A stretch of 55,316 nt of DNA from an uncultured Lachnospiraceae bacterium (GCA_947628955.1 CANRBX010000014.1:1-55316); one strand, 5' to 3'; shown: positions 39,192 through 47,102, counted from the stretch's first letter. The notes: generated by a model from the sequence alone, not told the origin. Program-made: numbers and translations.

Positions 39192-39878
39192 ATGGATTTA
39201 TACATTTATTCGGATGAATCAGGAGTTTTTGACAAAGTACATAATGAGGTTTTTGTATTTGGAGGGTTGATTTTTCTTGGAAAAGATTCAAAGAATGAAT
39301 GGTCAAGAAGATACGTTGCTGCGGAAAATACAATTCGTTCAAATGGACAATACAAAAAAGATGAAGAATTGAAAGCAACTTCAATTAGGAATAAAGAAAA
39401 GGGCAAATTGTACAGGTCGTTAAACAAGACGATTAAGTTCGGTGTGATTATTAACGAGAAGAGAGTCCTGGATAGAATTTTCCAAAGCAAGAAAGATAAA
39501 CAGCGCTATTTGGATTATGCATATAAAATTGGATTAAAAAAAGCGTTGGAAAAACTGATTGAGATCGGGGCTTTTTTGTCTGGCGAGATTGAAAGAATAC
39601 ATATTTATTGTGACGAACATACGACAGCAACGAATGGCAGATATGAATTAAGAGAGGGATTGGAGCAGGAATTTAAGAACGGCACATATAACTTTAATTA
39701 TGACAAATATTTTCCTCCAATTTTCCCGAGCTTAAAAGAGTTGAATCTGCATTTTTGTAATTCAAGGACTACAACGTTGGTGAGAGCGGCAGATATAGTA
39801 GCAAATCGTATTTACCATGCGGCTTTCGAAAGAAAGTTTGAGCAATTAGAAAAAATACATTTTATAACATTGCCATAG
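39192..39878 (+). CDS. DUF3800 domain protein
   Basis: 228 residues from ATG 39192 (GGAGG five bases upstream). The N-terminus YIYSDESGVF carries the conserved Asp-Glu of DUF3800, with HIYCDEHT near residue 138 and LVRAADIVANRIYHA near 200; the family has a predicted RNase H-like fold with these acidic residues as candidate metal ligands. Very AT-rich compared with the rest of the window, consistent with transfer. It is the only clearly intact gene of the island's right half and has its own consensus promoter, structured leader, and terminators on both sides. Confidence 0.85.
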   Translation: MDLYIYSDESGVFDKVHNEVFVFGGLIFLGKDSKNEWSRRYVAAENTIRSNGQYKKDEELKATSIRNKEKGKLYRSLNKTIKFGVIINEKRVLDRIFQSKKDKQRYLDYAYKIGLKKALEKLIEIGAFLSGEIERIHIYCDEHTTATNGRYELREGLEQEFKNGTYNFNYDKYFPPIFPSLKELNLHFCNSRTTTLVRAADIVANRIYHAAFERKFEQLEKIHFITLP

Positions 39879-39883
39879 CTTTT

Positions 39884-39909
39884 AAGGTGTCCGGAGAAGG
39901 ACGCCTTTT
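39884..39909 (+). terminator. Terminator after DUF3800
   Basis: AAGGTGTCC (39884-39892) and GGACGCCTT (39899-39907) with a GGAGAA loop and a run of T. Confidence 0.8.
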
Positions 39910-39912
39910 CTT

Positions 39913-40072
39913 GTGTATGACGGGCATGCCGCCATCTGTGGTGAAAGTCCACAGGGGGCGTAGTTGCCAGCGAACTCAAAAGCGACTTCCAAGGTTTACA
40001 CCGTGAGGTGTGGGCGAGAAGAAGGGATAGCGAAATCGAAACCTGACGAACAGAAACCTGATAAAAGGCACT
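39913..40072 (+). mobile_element. Group II intron 5' fragment
   Basis: Starts GTGTATGACGGGC and contains GGTGAAAGTCC, AGCGACTTCCAAGG, GATAGCGAAATCG and GAAACCTGATAAAAGGCA, the run of conserved domain I elements seen at the 5' end of bacterial group II introns. Domains II to VI and the intron-encoded protein are absent, so it is a dead fragment. Confidence 0.7.
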
Positions 40073-40139
40073 TACGGCGGACAAGCTGGCGGACAGGATC
40101 AAGGCGGCCGGGTTTGAGGCGATCATCAAGACAGCATGA
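40071..40139 (+). pseudogene. C-terminal end of a phage lysin (SPOR-like)
   Basis: In frame: ADKLADRIKAAGFEAIIKTA then TGA (40137-40139). This is a typical last repeat of an SPOR-like wall-binding domain in phage amidases. Everything upstream has been replaced by the group II intron fragment. Confidence 0.65.
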
Positions 40140-40150
40140 TAAAAAGAAGA

Positions 40151-40175
40151 CCGGCGGCAGAATGCCTGCCGCCGG
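40151..40175 (+). terminator. Hairpin after the lysin fragment
   Basis: CCGGCGGCAG and CTGCCGCCGG around AATGC; a T run occurs only 12 bases further on. Probably the old phage lysis-module terminator. Confidence 0.55.
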
Positions 40176-40275
40176 ATACCACAATCCTTTTTGGCGTGTT
40201 GTGTTGCTCAATCTTTCCAAAATAATTACGACAATTTTCGGCCCCAAAATCACCTGCAAATTGGTGTATTTATCA

Positions 40276-40307
40276 TAAAAAGATCGGAAGCCTGCGCTTC
40301 CGATCTT
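40276..40307 (-). terminator. Terminator of tRNA-Trp
   Basis: On the minus strand AAGATCGGAAG, a 6-nt loop and CTTCCGATCTT followed by TTT directly downstream of the tRNA 3' end. Confidence 0.85.
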
Positions 40308-40314
40308 CTAAAAA

Positions 40315-40385
40315 CAGGGGTTGAGAGAATCGAACTCCCACTAAGAGTTTTGGAGACTCCTGTCATACCACTTGACCAAACCCCT
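40315..40385 (-). tRNA. tRNA-Trp (CCA anticodon)
   Basis: 71 nt without the CCA end, which is not encoded. Acceptor stem AGGGGTT / AACCCCT plus discriminator G, anticodon loop CTCCAAA giving anticodon CCA, T-loop TTCGATT. The 3' end faces the AT-rich island with its phage remnants, a classic integration side. Confidence 0.95.
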
Positions 40386-40435
40386 CTATGATAACTCACC
40401 AGATATTTATAACACACAAAGGGTGGGTTGTCAAA

Positions 40436-41203
40436 TTATTTTTTATTTTTTGTGTAGATTATGCTGAGCCCCTTCAGGAGCAGCAGGTCGTCGATGATGA
40501 TCTCATGCCGGCAGTAGGGGATGATGGATTTTGCCATCCCTCCGGTGGAGACGACGGTGCACGTTTCGCCGAGCTCTTCCTCGATGCGCTCGATGGAGCC
40601 GTCGATGCTGGCCGCCGTGCTGAAAATGATGCCGCTGCGCATGCAGTCGACGGTGTTGGTCCCGATCACTTTTTTCGGCGGATCAAGGCTGATCCTGGGC
40701 AGCTGGGAGGTGCGCATCGTCAGCGAATCCAGGGAAACGCGAAGCCCCGGGATGATCATGCCGCCGCGGAAATTTTTGTCGCGGTCGATGACGGAGATCG
40801 TGGTGGCCGTACCCATGTCGACAATGATCAGCGGGCAGGTGTACTCATGCGTCGCGGCGACTGCGTCGGCAACCCGGTCGCTTCCGAGCTGGGCCGGGTT
40901 GTCGAGCAGAATCTTCAGCCCTGTTCGGATCCCGGGGCCGACGACCATGACCGGCTTCTGGGTCAGCCGGACCACTGCGTCCTTCACAGTCCGGGTCACG
41001 GAGGGGACTACCGACGATATGATGCCTCCCTGGAAGGAGAGGTTGCTCAGGCGGTTCAGCTCGAGGATATTTTTGATCAGCACGGCGTATTCGAGCGCCG
41101 TAGAATTTAGATTGGTTGAGAGGCGCTCGATAAAATGAATCTTGTCATTCTCGAAACAGCCCAGCACGATGTTTGAATTTCCGATATCGACAGCCAGAAT
41201 CAT
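40436..41203 (-). CDS. coaX: Type III pantothenate kinase
   Basis: First step of CoA synthesis, phosphorylating pantothenate; type III enzymes are not feedback inhibited by CoA. 255 residues from the ATG at 41203 (GGAGG seven bases upstream; an ATG two codons earlier is too close to it). ASKHA motifs LAVDIGNSNIVLG near the N-terminus, GSDRVADAVAA near 105, VDMGTATTISV near 128 and GIIFSTAASIDGSIERI near 185. Downstream of the ECF S-component, making a pantothenate uptake-plus-activation pair. Confidence 0.95.
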   Translation of the reverse strand: MILAVDIGNSNIVLGCFENDKIHFIERLSTNLNSTALEYAVLIKNILELNRLSNLSFQGGIISSVVPSVTRTVKDAVVRLTQKPVMVVGPGIRTGLKILLDNPAQLGSDRVADAVAATHEYTCPLIIVDMGTATTISVIDRDKNFRGGMIIPGLRVSLDSLTMRTSQLPRISLDPPKKVIGTNTVDCMRSGIIFSTAASIDGSIERIEEELGETCTVVSTGGMAKSIIPYCRHEIIIDDLLLLKGLSIIYTKNKK

Positions 41204-41218
41204 GATCATCCCTCCATG

Positions 41219-41446
41219 GCCTCAGTTTCGCATTTCTTATTTTCAGGACAATGTATTCCTGTTTTCAGGGCAATGCATTTCTTATTTTCAGGACAACGTA
41301 TTCCCTGTTTTCAGGGCAGTGCCTTTTTTATTCTCAGGACGATGTATTCCTGGTTTTCAGAACAGCACGTTTCCTGCTGTCAGGACAGCGCATTCCTGAT
41401 TTTCAGGATAATGTATTCCCGGTTTTTATGACAGCGCATTCCTGGG
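41219..41446 (-). repeat. About ten-copy repeat seeded by the S-component 3' end
   Basis: Read on the minus strand, the gene ends AGGAATGCGCTGTCATAA. Some nine further units of about 22-24 bp follow (AGGAATACATTATCCTGAAAA, AGGAATGCGCTGTCCTGACA and so on) filling the gap to coaX. Each keeps AGGAA, most keep a CTG/GTC block, and many keep TGA or TAA at the stop position. Confidence 0.95.
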
Positions 41447-42055
41447 ACGCGTGGCCGGAACGAAGCGGGCCTTGTACAGCGCCAGTCCGACCGCCCCGGT
41501 GATGACCGTCGAGGCAAGCATCTCGAACACGGCGTTGATGCCGACAAATCCGCAGACGAACAGAATCACATTTTTCCCGCCGATCAGCCCCTGCATATAT
41601 TCTGTGCGCCCGAAGAGCAGAATGAGGGCGCCCATAAAAAATACCGTGTTCAGGAAGGCGGAGCAGAATCCCGTCACCATGCAGGCGAGTGAGACATTCG
41701 AGAATCTCCGCACAATCCGGAAGATATATCCGAGCAGGAAACCGTCAAGCACCCGCGGGATAAAGCGCTGGATGAAGGCGAAGAACGGATTGATGCCGAA
41801 CAGGATAACGCCCATCGCGCTCGTACCGCCGACGCCGATGCACTGCAGGAAGCTGGTGAGGCCGAAGACACCGCCGGCGATGGCTCCGCCGACCGGCCCG
41901 AGCGTGATCGCGCAGACAGCGACAGGGATCACGTTAAACGTGATGGCGAGCGGTCCGATATTCAGATATCCAAGCGGGGTGTAGGCCATGAGCAGCAGAA
42001 TTGCGGTCATGAGGCCGAGAATGACGAGCTGCGGAACAGAAAATTTTGTTTTCAT
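41426..42055 (-). CDS. ECF transporter S component, probably for pantothenate
   Basis: 209 residues, six predicted membrane helices, with the pattern PLGYLNIGPLAITFNVIPVAV and GPVGGAIAGGVFGLTSF typical of ECF_transp S components. The neighbouring coaX suggests pantothenate (PanT). Start ATG at 42055 with AAGGAGGAATCTTATT upstream. The last residues NALS are the source of the downstream repeat. Confidence 0.88.
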   Translation of the reverse strand: MKTKFSVPQLVILGLMTAILLLMAYTPLGYLNIGPLAITFNVIPVAVCAITLGPVGGAIAGGVFGLTSFLQCIGVGGTSAMGVILFGINPFFAFIQRFIPRVLDGFLLGYIFRIVRRFSNVSLACMVTGFCSAFLNTVFFMGALILLFGRTEYMQGLIGGKNVILFVCGFVGINAVFEMLASTVITGAVGLALYKARFVPATRPRNALS

Positions 42056-42313
42056 AATAAGATTCCTCCTTGTTATTATTCCCTGAAAAAAGTGCGCAGG
42101 CTCACAGCAGTCCCCTCTGATCTCCCAGTCATGAGGGCGGGATCTGCACACATTCGCGGCTTCGGCAAAGATCAGGGGCCGGGAAACAGGACCTGTAAAA
42201 ATGTGCCGCACATAATAAGGATGGTTACTGCCCGCAGGGGTGCAGTACCGCGCACGGAAGTCCTCTCCTGGTTCCGGAAGCCGGGGCCGCTTTTTCAATC
42301 GGGATACAATTAC
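42056..42313 (-). promoter_or_regulatory. Long structured leader of the S-component gene
   Basis: About 257 nt between the predicted transcript start and the ATG on the minus strand. It contains a GGTACTGC / GCAGTAACC hairpin and a long-range CCCCTGATCT / AGATCAGAGGGG pairing. I could not match it to cobalamin, TPP, FMN, folate or pre-Q1 riboswitch cores. A vitamin-transport gene with such a leader is a riboswitch candidate. Confidence 0.4.
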
Positions 42314-42319
42314 GTGTTT

Positions 42320-42348
42320 ATTGTACCATCTTTCCCGGATTTGCACAA
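42320..42348 (-). promoter_or_regulatory. Promoter of the S-component-coaX operon
   Basis: On the minus strand TTGTGC (42348-42343), 17 bp, TACAAT (42325-42320). Confidence 0.72.
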
Positions 42349-42403
42349 TTACAATCTGCCGGAAAATCTGCCGAAGATTTTGAGGAGGCCGGGAGAAAAA
42401 TTG

Positions 42404-42431
42404 TTGAATTAAAAAGGAAATAATGTATACT
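42404..42431 (+). promoter_or_regulatory. Promoter for the SGNH-like gene
   Basis: TTGAAT (42404-42409), a 16-bp spacer, TATACT (42426-42431). Divergent from the S-component promoter about 60 bp away. Confidence 0.6.
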
Positions 42432-42509
42432 GGTAGTAGCGCTTCTGCAGGCCGATCGTCTGCTGCGGCAGGGGAGACCGCCCGGAAGCGGAAGGAGAAG
42501 CTGTAAATT

Positions 42510-43535
42510 ATGCGAAAGACACTGAGATGGATTTTTGCGTCAGCCGTTTTTCTGGCGGCCGCTGTATTTTTATTTGCCCATGTGTCCGAGACTCTGCGGA
42601 GGAAATCGGGCGGCCTGTCTGACATGGTCCACATGTTTTACGGGATAGAGGATAATACCCTGGACGTGGTGTGCATGGGGAGCAGCCACGGATACTCGTC
42701 TTTCCAGCCGAATATCCTGTGGGGCGAGTACGGAGTGACTTCCTGCCTGATGTGCAGCCCGAGACAGACGGCAGCGACCACGTATTACCTGCTCCGGGAG
42801 GTGCTGAATCACCAGAAACCGCGGGTGCTTCTGCTGGAATCCTACTATTTCTTTTACAATAAGAAGTATGCGGATGAGGGTGCCCTGCGCCTGTGCTTCG
42901 ACGGAGTCCCGATGGGGCCCGTCAAGTGTGAGATGATAGAGGATTTCATGGGAGATTCCGGGCTGAAAAATAAGCTTACTTACTATATTCCGTTCCTGAA
43001 ATATCACGGCCGCTGGGATTCGCTGAAGGAGCAGGATTTTCAGTCAGAACCTTATCTGAAGGGCTCCATCATGGACTTTGAGGTATATCCGATGGATGAG
43101 CCGGAGCTTCCGCAGAAGGGGCGAAAGCTTCCGCAGAGTGTGCAGGAGTACCTGGAAAAGATCATAGCGCTCTGCGAGGAAAACGGGATTTCTCTTGTGC
43201 TCTATACGGCGCCTTACGGATACGAGGAAGGCGGTCAGGAGAAATATCTGCGCAAGCAGATGATAAATCTTACGCTTGAAAAATATCTGGAGGAGCGGGG
43301 GATCCCTTATCTGGACATGCAGAGATCCAATCCGGCCGGGATCGACTATTCGTCGGATTTCCGGGATTACTCGCATCTGAACACCAACGGGGCGGTCAGG
43401 ATCACCCGGTATCTTTCCCGTTTCCTGACGGAGAATTACGATCTGCCGGATCACCGGCAGGACGAGGCGTATGCTTCGTGGAATGAGGATTACGAAAAGT
43501 TTCTGCAGGACGGACGTGAGGGCGGCCTGCGGTAA
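42510..43535 (+). CDS. Membrane-anchored SGNH-hydrolase-like protein
   Basis: 341 residues. An N-terminal anchor (LRWIFASAVFLAAAVFLFA, residues 5-23) is followed by an SGNH-type fold: VVCMGSSHGYSSF gives the block I serine (S58 or S59), and DYSHLNTNGA near residue 290 the Asp-x-x-His pair. The family resembles DltD- or acyltransferase-type extracellular esterases that modify cell-envelope glycans, but the substrate is unknown. ATG 42510 has AAGGAG rather far upstream (about 13 bases). Confidence 0.8.
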   Translation: MRKTLRWIFASAVFLAAAVFLFAHVSETLRRKSGGLSDMVHMFYGIEDNTLDVVCMGSSHGYSSFQPNILWGEYGVTSCLMCSPRQTAATTYYLLREVLNHQKPRVLLLESYYFFYNKKYADEGALRLCFDGVPMGPVKCEMIEDFMGDSGLKNKLTYYIPFLKYHGRWDSLKEQDFQSEPYLKGSIMDFEVYPMDEPELPQKGRKLPQSVQEYLEKIIALCEENGISLVLYTAPYGYEEGGQEKYLRKQMINLTLEKYLEERGIPYLDMQRSNPAGIDYSSDFRDYSHLNTNGAVRITRYLSRFLTENYDLPDHRQDEAYASWNEDYEKFLQDGREGGLR

Positions 43536-43536
43536 G

Positions 43537-43630
43537 CGGAAGATTTGAAAGAAAAATTCAGGAGAAAATTATGGAGATCATACGGAAGACTCGAAAGTAA
43601 AAATTCAGGAGAAAATTATGGAGATCATTC
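43537..43630 (+). repeat. 47-bp tandem duplication of the add start region
   Basis: Copy 1 (43537-43583) and copy 2 (43584-43630) share the ribosome site TTCAGGAGAAAATT, the ATG and the codons for MEII. The first copy therefore starts a 9-codon ORF, 43571-43600 (MEIIRKTRK, TAA), directly before the genuine add start at 43618. Confidence 0.95.
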
Positions 43631-44610
43631 AGGAACAGAAAAATTTCATGCCGCGGCTGGATCTGCACTGCCATCTGGACGGTTCGCTCTCCCGCACGTT
43701 TTTTGAAGAGATACTTGGAAGACGCGTGGAGATGGAAGAGCTTCAGGTGGCGCCGGACTGCAGAAACCTCGCGGAATATCTTGCAAAATTCAGTCTGCCC
43801 TTTCAGGGGATCCAGACGGCCCGGGACCTGAGATATGCCGGGTATGATTTTATGAGAAGCGCGAAGGCGGACGCGCTGGATTATGTGGAGGTCCGCTTCG
43901 CGCCGGTGTCCTGCTGTATGCAGGGCCTGGACGTGAGAACGGCGATCGAGTCGGTGCTGAACGGAGTGAAACGAGGCAGGGAAGAATTTGGCATCGATTT
44001 TGGAGTGATCGTGTGCGCGATGCGCGGACACAGCGAGGAGGACAACCTCGCGATGCTGCGGACTGCGCGGGAATTTCTGGGGGCCGGTGTGTGCGCCGCA
44101 GACCTGGCAGGCGACGAGGCATCCTGGCCGATGCGCGGCTTCCGGGAGCTTTTTGGCGAGGTAAAACGGATGGGGATGCCGTTCACGCTTCACGCGGGAG
44201 AGTGCGGCAGTGTGGAAAATATTGCAGAGGCGGTGGACTGCGGAGCGGTGCGTATCGGCCACGGGGTCGCGATGAGCGGTCATGAGGATGTGATGAGACT
44301 TTGCCGTGACCGGCATATCGGGATCGAGATGTGTCCGACGAGCAACGTGCAGACCAGGGCCGTACCCGGCTTTGACCGATATCCGATGCGCGAGTTCCTG
44401 GACGTGGGGCTGCTGGTGACGGTCAACACCGATAACCGCACGATCAGCGGGACGACGCTTGAAAAGGAGATCCGTGTGGCGCAGGAGCAATGCGGTGTCT
44501 CGGATGAGGATATCGTGCAGATGATGCGAAATGCGGTGGAGATTTCCTTCGCCCCGGACGAGGTGAAGCACAGACTGTGGAAGCGGTTCGGAGGAAGGAC
44601 GACGGCGTAG
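43618..44610 (+). CDS. add: Adenosine deaminase
   Basis: Zn enzyme converting adenosine to inosine (purine salvage). 330 residues. RLDLHCHLDGS (metal histidines H17 and H19), FTLHAGECG with the third metal His and proton-shuttling Glu, IGHGVAMS and TVNTDNRTISGT with the metal Asp. The start is ATG 43618 in the second copy of a 47-bp duplication; CAGGAGAA lies seven bases upstream. Confidence 0.95.
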   Translation: MEIIQEQKNFMPRLDLHCHLDGSLSRTFFEEILGRRVEMEELQVAPDCRNLAEYLAKFSLPFQGIQTARDLRYAGYDFMRSAKADALDYVEVRFAPVSCCMQGLDVRTAIESVLNGVKRGREEFGIDFGVIVCAMRGHSEEDNLAMLRTAREFLGAGVCAADLAGDEASWPMRGFRELFGEVKRMGMPFTLHAGECGSVENIAEAVDCGAVRIGHGVAMSGHEDVMRLCRDRHIGIEMCPTSNVQTRAVPGFDRYPMREFLDVGLLVTVNTDNRTISGTTLEKEIRVAQEQCGVSDEDIVQMMRNAVEISFAPDEVKHRLWKRFGGRTTA

Positions 44611-44706
44611 ACGATTCCCGGGCAATGGCCGGGGCCCCTGCCGGGGAACCGTGCGGGCCGCCCGGAGGAAGACGGGGAAAACACCTGGAAAGAGAGGAAG
44701 AGTGTA

Positions 44707-45585
44707 ATGTATGAACTTGTGCAGGCCGGAGAGGACAGCTTTTATATTCAGAGTCCGGCAAAGATCGGGCTGTACCGGATCAGCGCGACGGAGGTCTGCC
44801 TGATCGACAGTGGGAGCGACAAGGACGCGGGGAGAAAGGTGCGGCAGATCCTCGACCGGAACGGATGGCATCTGACGGCGATCTACAACACGCATTCAAA
44901 TGCGGACCACATCGGCGGAAATAAATATCTGCAGGGGCAGACGGACTGCAGGATCTATGCACCGGGCATCGACTGTGATTTTACAAACCATACGATCCTG
45001 GAGCCGTCGTTTCTGTACGGGGGATTCCCGCCGAAAGAGCTCCGGCACAAATTCCTGCTCGCACAGGAGAGCAGGGCGCAGCTGCTTCTGCCGGAGCATC
45101 TGCCCGAGGGGCTGGAGATGATCCCGCTGCCGGGACATTTCTTTGACATGACCGGCTTCCGCACGCGCGACAATGTTGTGTATCTGGCGGACTGCCTGTC
45201 CAGCCAGGCGACCCTGGAGAAATACCAGATCTGGTTTATCTATGATGTGGCAGCCTACCTGGAGACGCTGGAGCGGGTAAAGCAGATGCAGGCGGCCCTG
45301 TTTGTTCCGGCGCATGCGGAGCCGGCGCAGGATATCGCGCCGCTTGCGCAGCTCAATATCGACAAGGTATGGGAGATCGCGGAGAAGATCGTGGAGATCT
45401 GCCGGGAGCCCCTGTGCTTCGAGACCGTTCTGCAGAGACTTTTCCGCGAGTACGGGCTGGCCATGAATTTCGAGCAGTATGCGCTGGTCGGCAGCACGGT
45501 GCGGTCGTATCTGGCGTGGCTGAAGGATGGCGGGCGGCTGGAGGCCCTGTTTGAGGACGGCATGCTGCTGTGGAGGGCGGCATGA
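44707..45585 (+). CDS. Metallo-beta-lactamase-fold hydrolase
   Basis: 292 residues, with an MBL core in the first 200 (LIDSGSDKDAGRKV, THSNADHIGGN, PLPGHFFDMTGF, VYLADCLSS) and a C-terminal helical extension (to RSYLAWLKDGGRLEALFEDG) with winged-helix-like character. The metal motif reads THSNADH where most members have HxHxDH; the second histidine is asparagine, a variant seen in a clostridial subgroup. Function unknown. GGAAAGAGAGGAAGAG upstream. Confidence 0.82.
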   Translation: MYELVQAGEDSFYIQSPAKIGLYRISATEVCLIDSGSDKDAGRKVRQILDRNGWHLTAIYNTHSNADHIGGNKYLQGQTDCRIYAPGIDCDFTNHTILEPSFLYGGFPPKELRHKFLLAQESRAQLLLPEHLPEGLEMIPLPGHFFDMTGFRTRDNVVYLADCLSSQATLEKYQIWFIYDVAAYLETLERVKQMQAALFVPAHAEPAQDIAPLAQLNIDKVWEIAEKIVEICREPLCFETVLQRLFREYGLAMNFEQYALVGSTVRSYLAWLKDGGRLEALFEDGMLLWRAA

Positions 45586-45689
45586 CCCATTTCTGACGCT
45601 GCCGGCATGGCAGCGGAGCGGCAGACCCGCCCGCAAATCATAACTATGCCGGTACGAGCAGATTCGCGGGGCAGGACAGCGCCGCGGAC

Positions 45690-45875
45690 AAGTGGCAGGG
45701 CAGAAAACAGGGAGTGTCGCGGACAAGCGGCAGGGCAGAAAAGAAGGAGCGTCGCGTGCAGGCGGCAGGGCAGAAAAGAAGGAGCGTCGCGGGCAGGCGG
45801 CAGGGCAGAAAACAGGGAATGCCGCGGATGCGGCGGCAGGGCAGAAAACAGGGAATGCCGCGGATGCAGCGGCAA
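45690..45875 (+). repeat. 35-bp tandem repeat upstream of coaBC
   Basis: About five units of 35-36 bp with the core GGCGGCAGGGCAGAAAA then CAGGGAATGCCGC or AAGGAGCGTCGC. They are open in several frames, giving false N-terminal extensions of coaBC. The rest of 45586-45896 holds no gene that I can support. Confidence 0.92.
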
Positions 45876-45896
45876 AAAGAAAAAAGAGGTGGAAAT

Positions 45897-47102
45897 ATGC
45901 TGCGGGGAAAGACAGTGATCCTTGGCGTGACGGGAAGCATTGCCGCGTACAAGGCGGCGAATTTGGCGAGCCTGTTGAAAAAGCAGCACGCGGACGTGCA
46001 TGTGATCATGACCAGGAATGCGATGCAGTTTATCACCCCGGTCACGTTTGAGACGCTGACCGGGAATAAATGCCTGACAGATACGTTTGACCGGAACTTT
46101 CCGTTTGAGGTGGAGCATGTGGAGCTCGCGAAGCGGGCGGATCTGGCGCTGGTGGCCCCGGCGACTGCGAATGTGATGGCGAAGCTGGCGCACGGCCTGG
46201 CGGACGATATGCTGACGACGACGTTGCTGGCATGTACGTGTCCGAAGCTGATCGCGCCGGCCATGAATACGCGCATGTATGAAAACCAGGCCACACAGGA
46301 CAACGAGCGGCTTCTGAAAAAGTACGGCTGGAAGGTGATCGAGCCTGCGACCGGATATCTGGCGTGCGGCGACACCGGAAAGGGAAAATTCCCGGAGGAA
46401 GGCCTGATTGTCGGACATGTCCTCAACGAGATCGCGCTTGAGAAGGACATGGAAGGACTGAGGGTGCTGGTGACTGCCGGGCCTACGATCGAGCCGGTCG
46501 ATCCCGTGCGCTTCCTCTCCAACCATTCGAGCGGAAAAATGGGATACGCGGCCGCGCATGTCTGCAGAATGCGCGGGGCGCAGGTGACGCTGGTGAGCGG
46601 ACGGACAAATCTGACGGCGCCCGTCGGGGTGGATCTGGTGCCGGTATGCACGGCGCAGGAGATGTTCGACGCGGTGGTCTCACGCGCGCAGGAACAGGAC
46701 ATGATCATCAAGGCGGCAGCGGTTGCGGATTACCGCCCTGCAAAGGTGGCGGAACAGAAGCTGAAAAAAGGAGACGATGAGCTCAATATCGCGCTCGCGC
46801 GCACACAGGATATCCTGGCCTGGCTGGGCGAACACAAGGGCGCGCATCAGGTGCTCTGCGGTTTTGCGATGGAGACGGAGCAGATGGCGGAGCGCGCGCG
46901 GCAGAAGCTGGAGCGCAAGCACCTTGACCTGATCGCCGCGAACAATGTCAAGGTGGCGGGCGCGGGCTTCGGCACGGATACGAATGTGGTGACGCTGATC
47001 TCGGAGGACGGCGCGCAGGAGTTGGAGATGATGAGCAAGGAAGCGGTAGCGGTGCGGCTGACAGATGAACTGCTGCGGATCCGCGCCCGAAAGCTGGGAT
47101 GA
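45897..47102 (+). CDS. coaBC: Bifunctional phosphopantothenoylcysteine synthetase/decarboxylase
   Basis: Two central steps of CoA synthesis. 401 residues. The N-terminal CoaC flavoprotein domain has VTGSIAAYKAANL and the PAMNTRMYENQATQ motif (active-site region near residue 125); the CoaB domain has VTAGPTIEPVDPVRFLSNHSSGKMGYA near 190 and AAVADYRPAKVAEQKLKK near 280. I start it at ATG 45897, six bases after GAGGTGG; the 61 codons of open frame before it are translated repeats. Confidence 0.97.
   Translation: MLRGKTVILGVTGSIAAYKAANLASLLKKQHADVHVIMTRNAMQFITPVTFETLTGNKCLTDTFDRNFPFEVEHVELAKRADLALVAPATANVMAKLAHGLADDMLTTTLLACTCPKLIAPAMNTRMYENQATQDNERLLKKYGWKVIEPATGYLACGDTGKGKFPEEGLIVGHVLNEIALEKDMEGLRVLVTAGPTIEPVDPVRFLSNHSSGKMGYAAAHVCRMRGAQVTLVSGRTNLTAPVGVDLVPVCTAQEMFDAVVSRAQEQDMIIKAAAVADYRPAKVAEQKLKKGDDELNIALARTQDILAWLGEHKGAHQVLCGFAMETEQMAERARQKLERKHLDLIAANNVKVAGAGFGTDTNVVTLISEDGAQELEMMSKEAVAVRLTDELLRIRARKLG

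Noticed and set aside
39084-39878. Type III toxin-antitoxin system (toxIN-like)
   Set aside because: The promoter, RNA, terminator and gene order is reminiscent, but the leader lacks the tandem antitoxin repeats and the protein is DUF3800, not a ToxN endoribonuclease.
41219-41446. CRISPR array or a small coding gene
   Set aside because: The repeats are contiguous and degenerate; the apparent plus-strand frames are phenylalanine-rich low-complexity readings with no start signal.
45714-45896. 61-residue N-terminal extension of CoaBC
   Set aside because: It is translated 35-bp repeat DNA; the real start has GAGGTGG and matches the family N-terminus.
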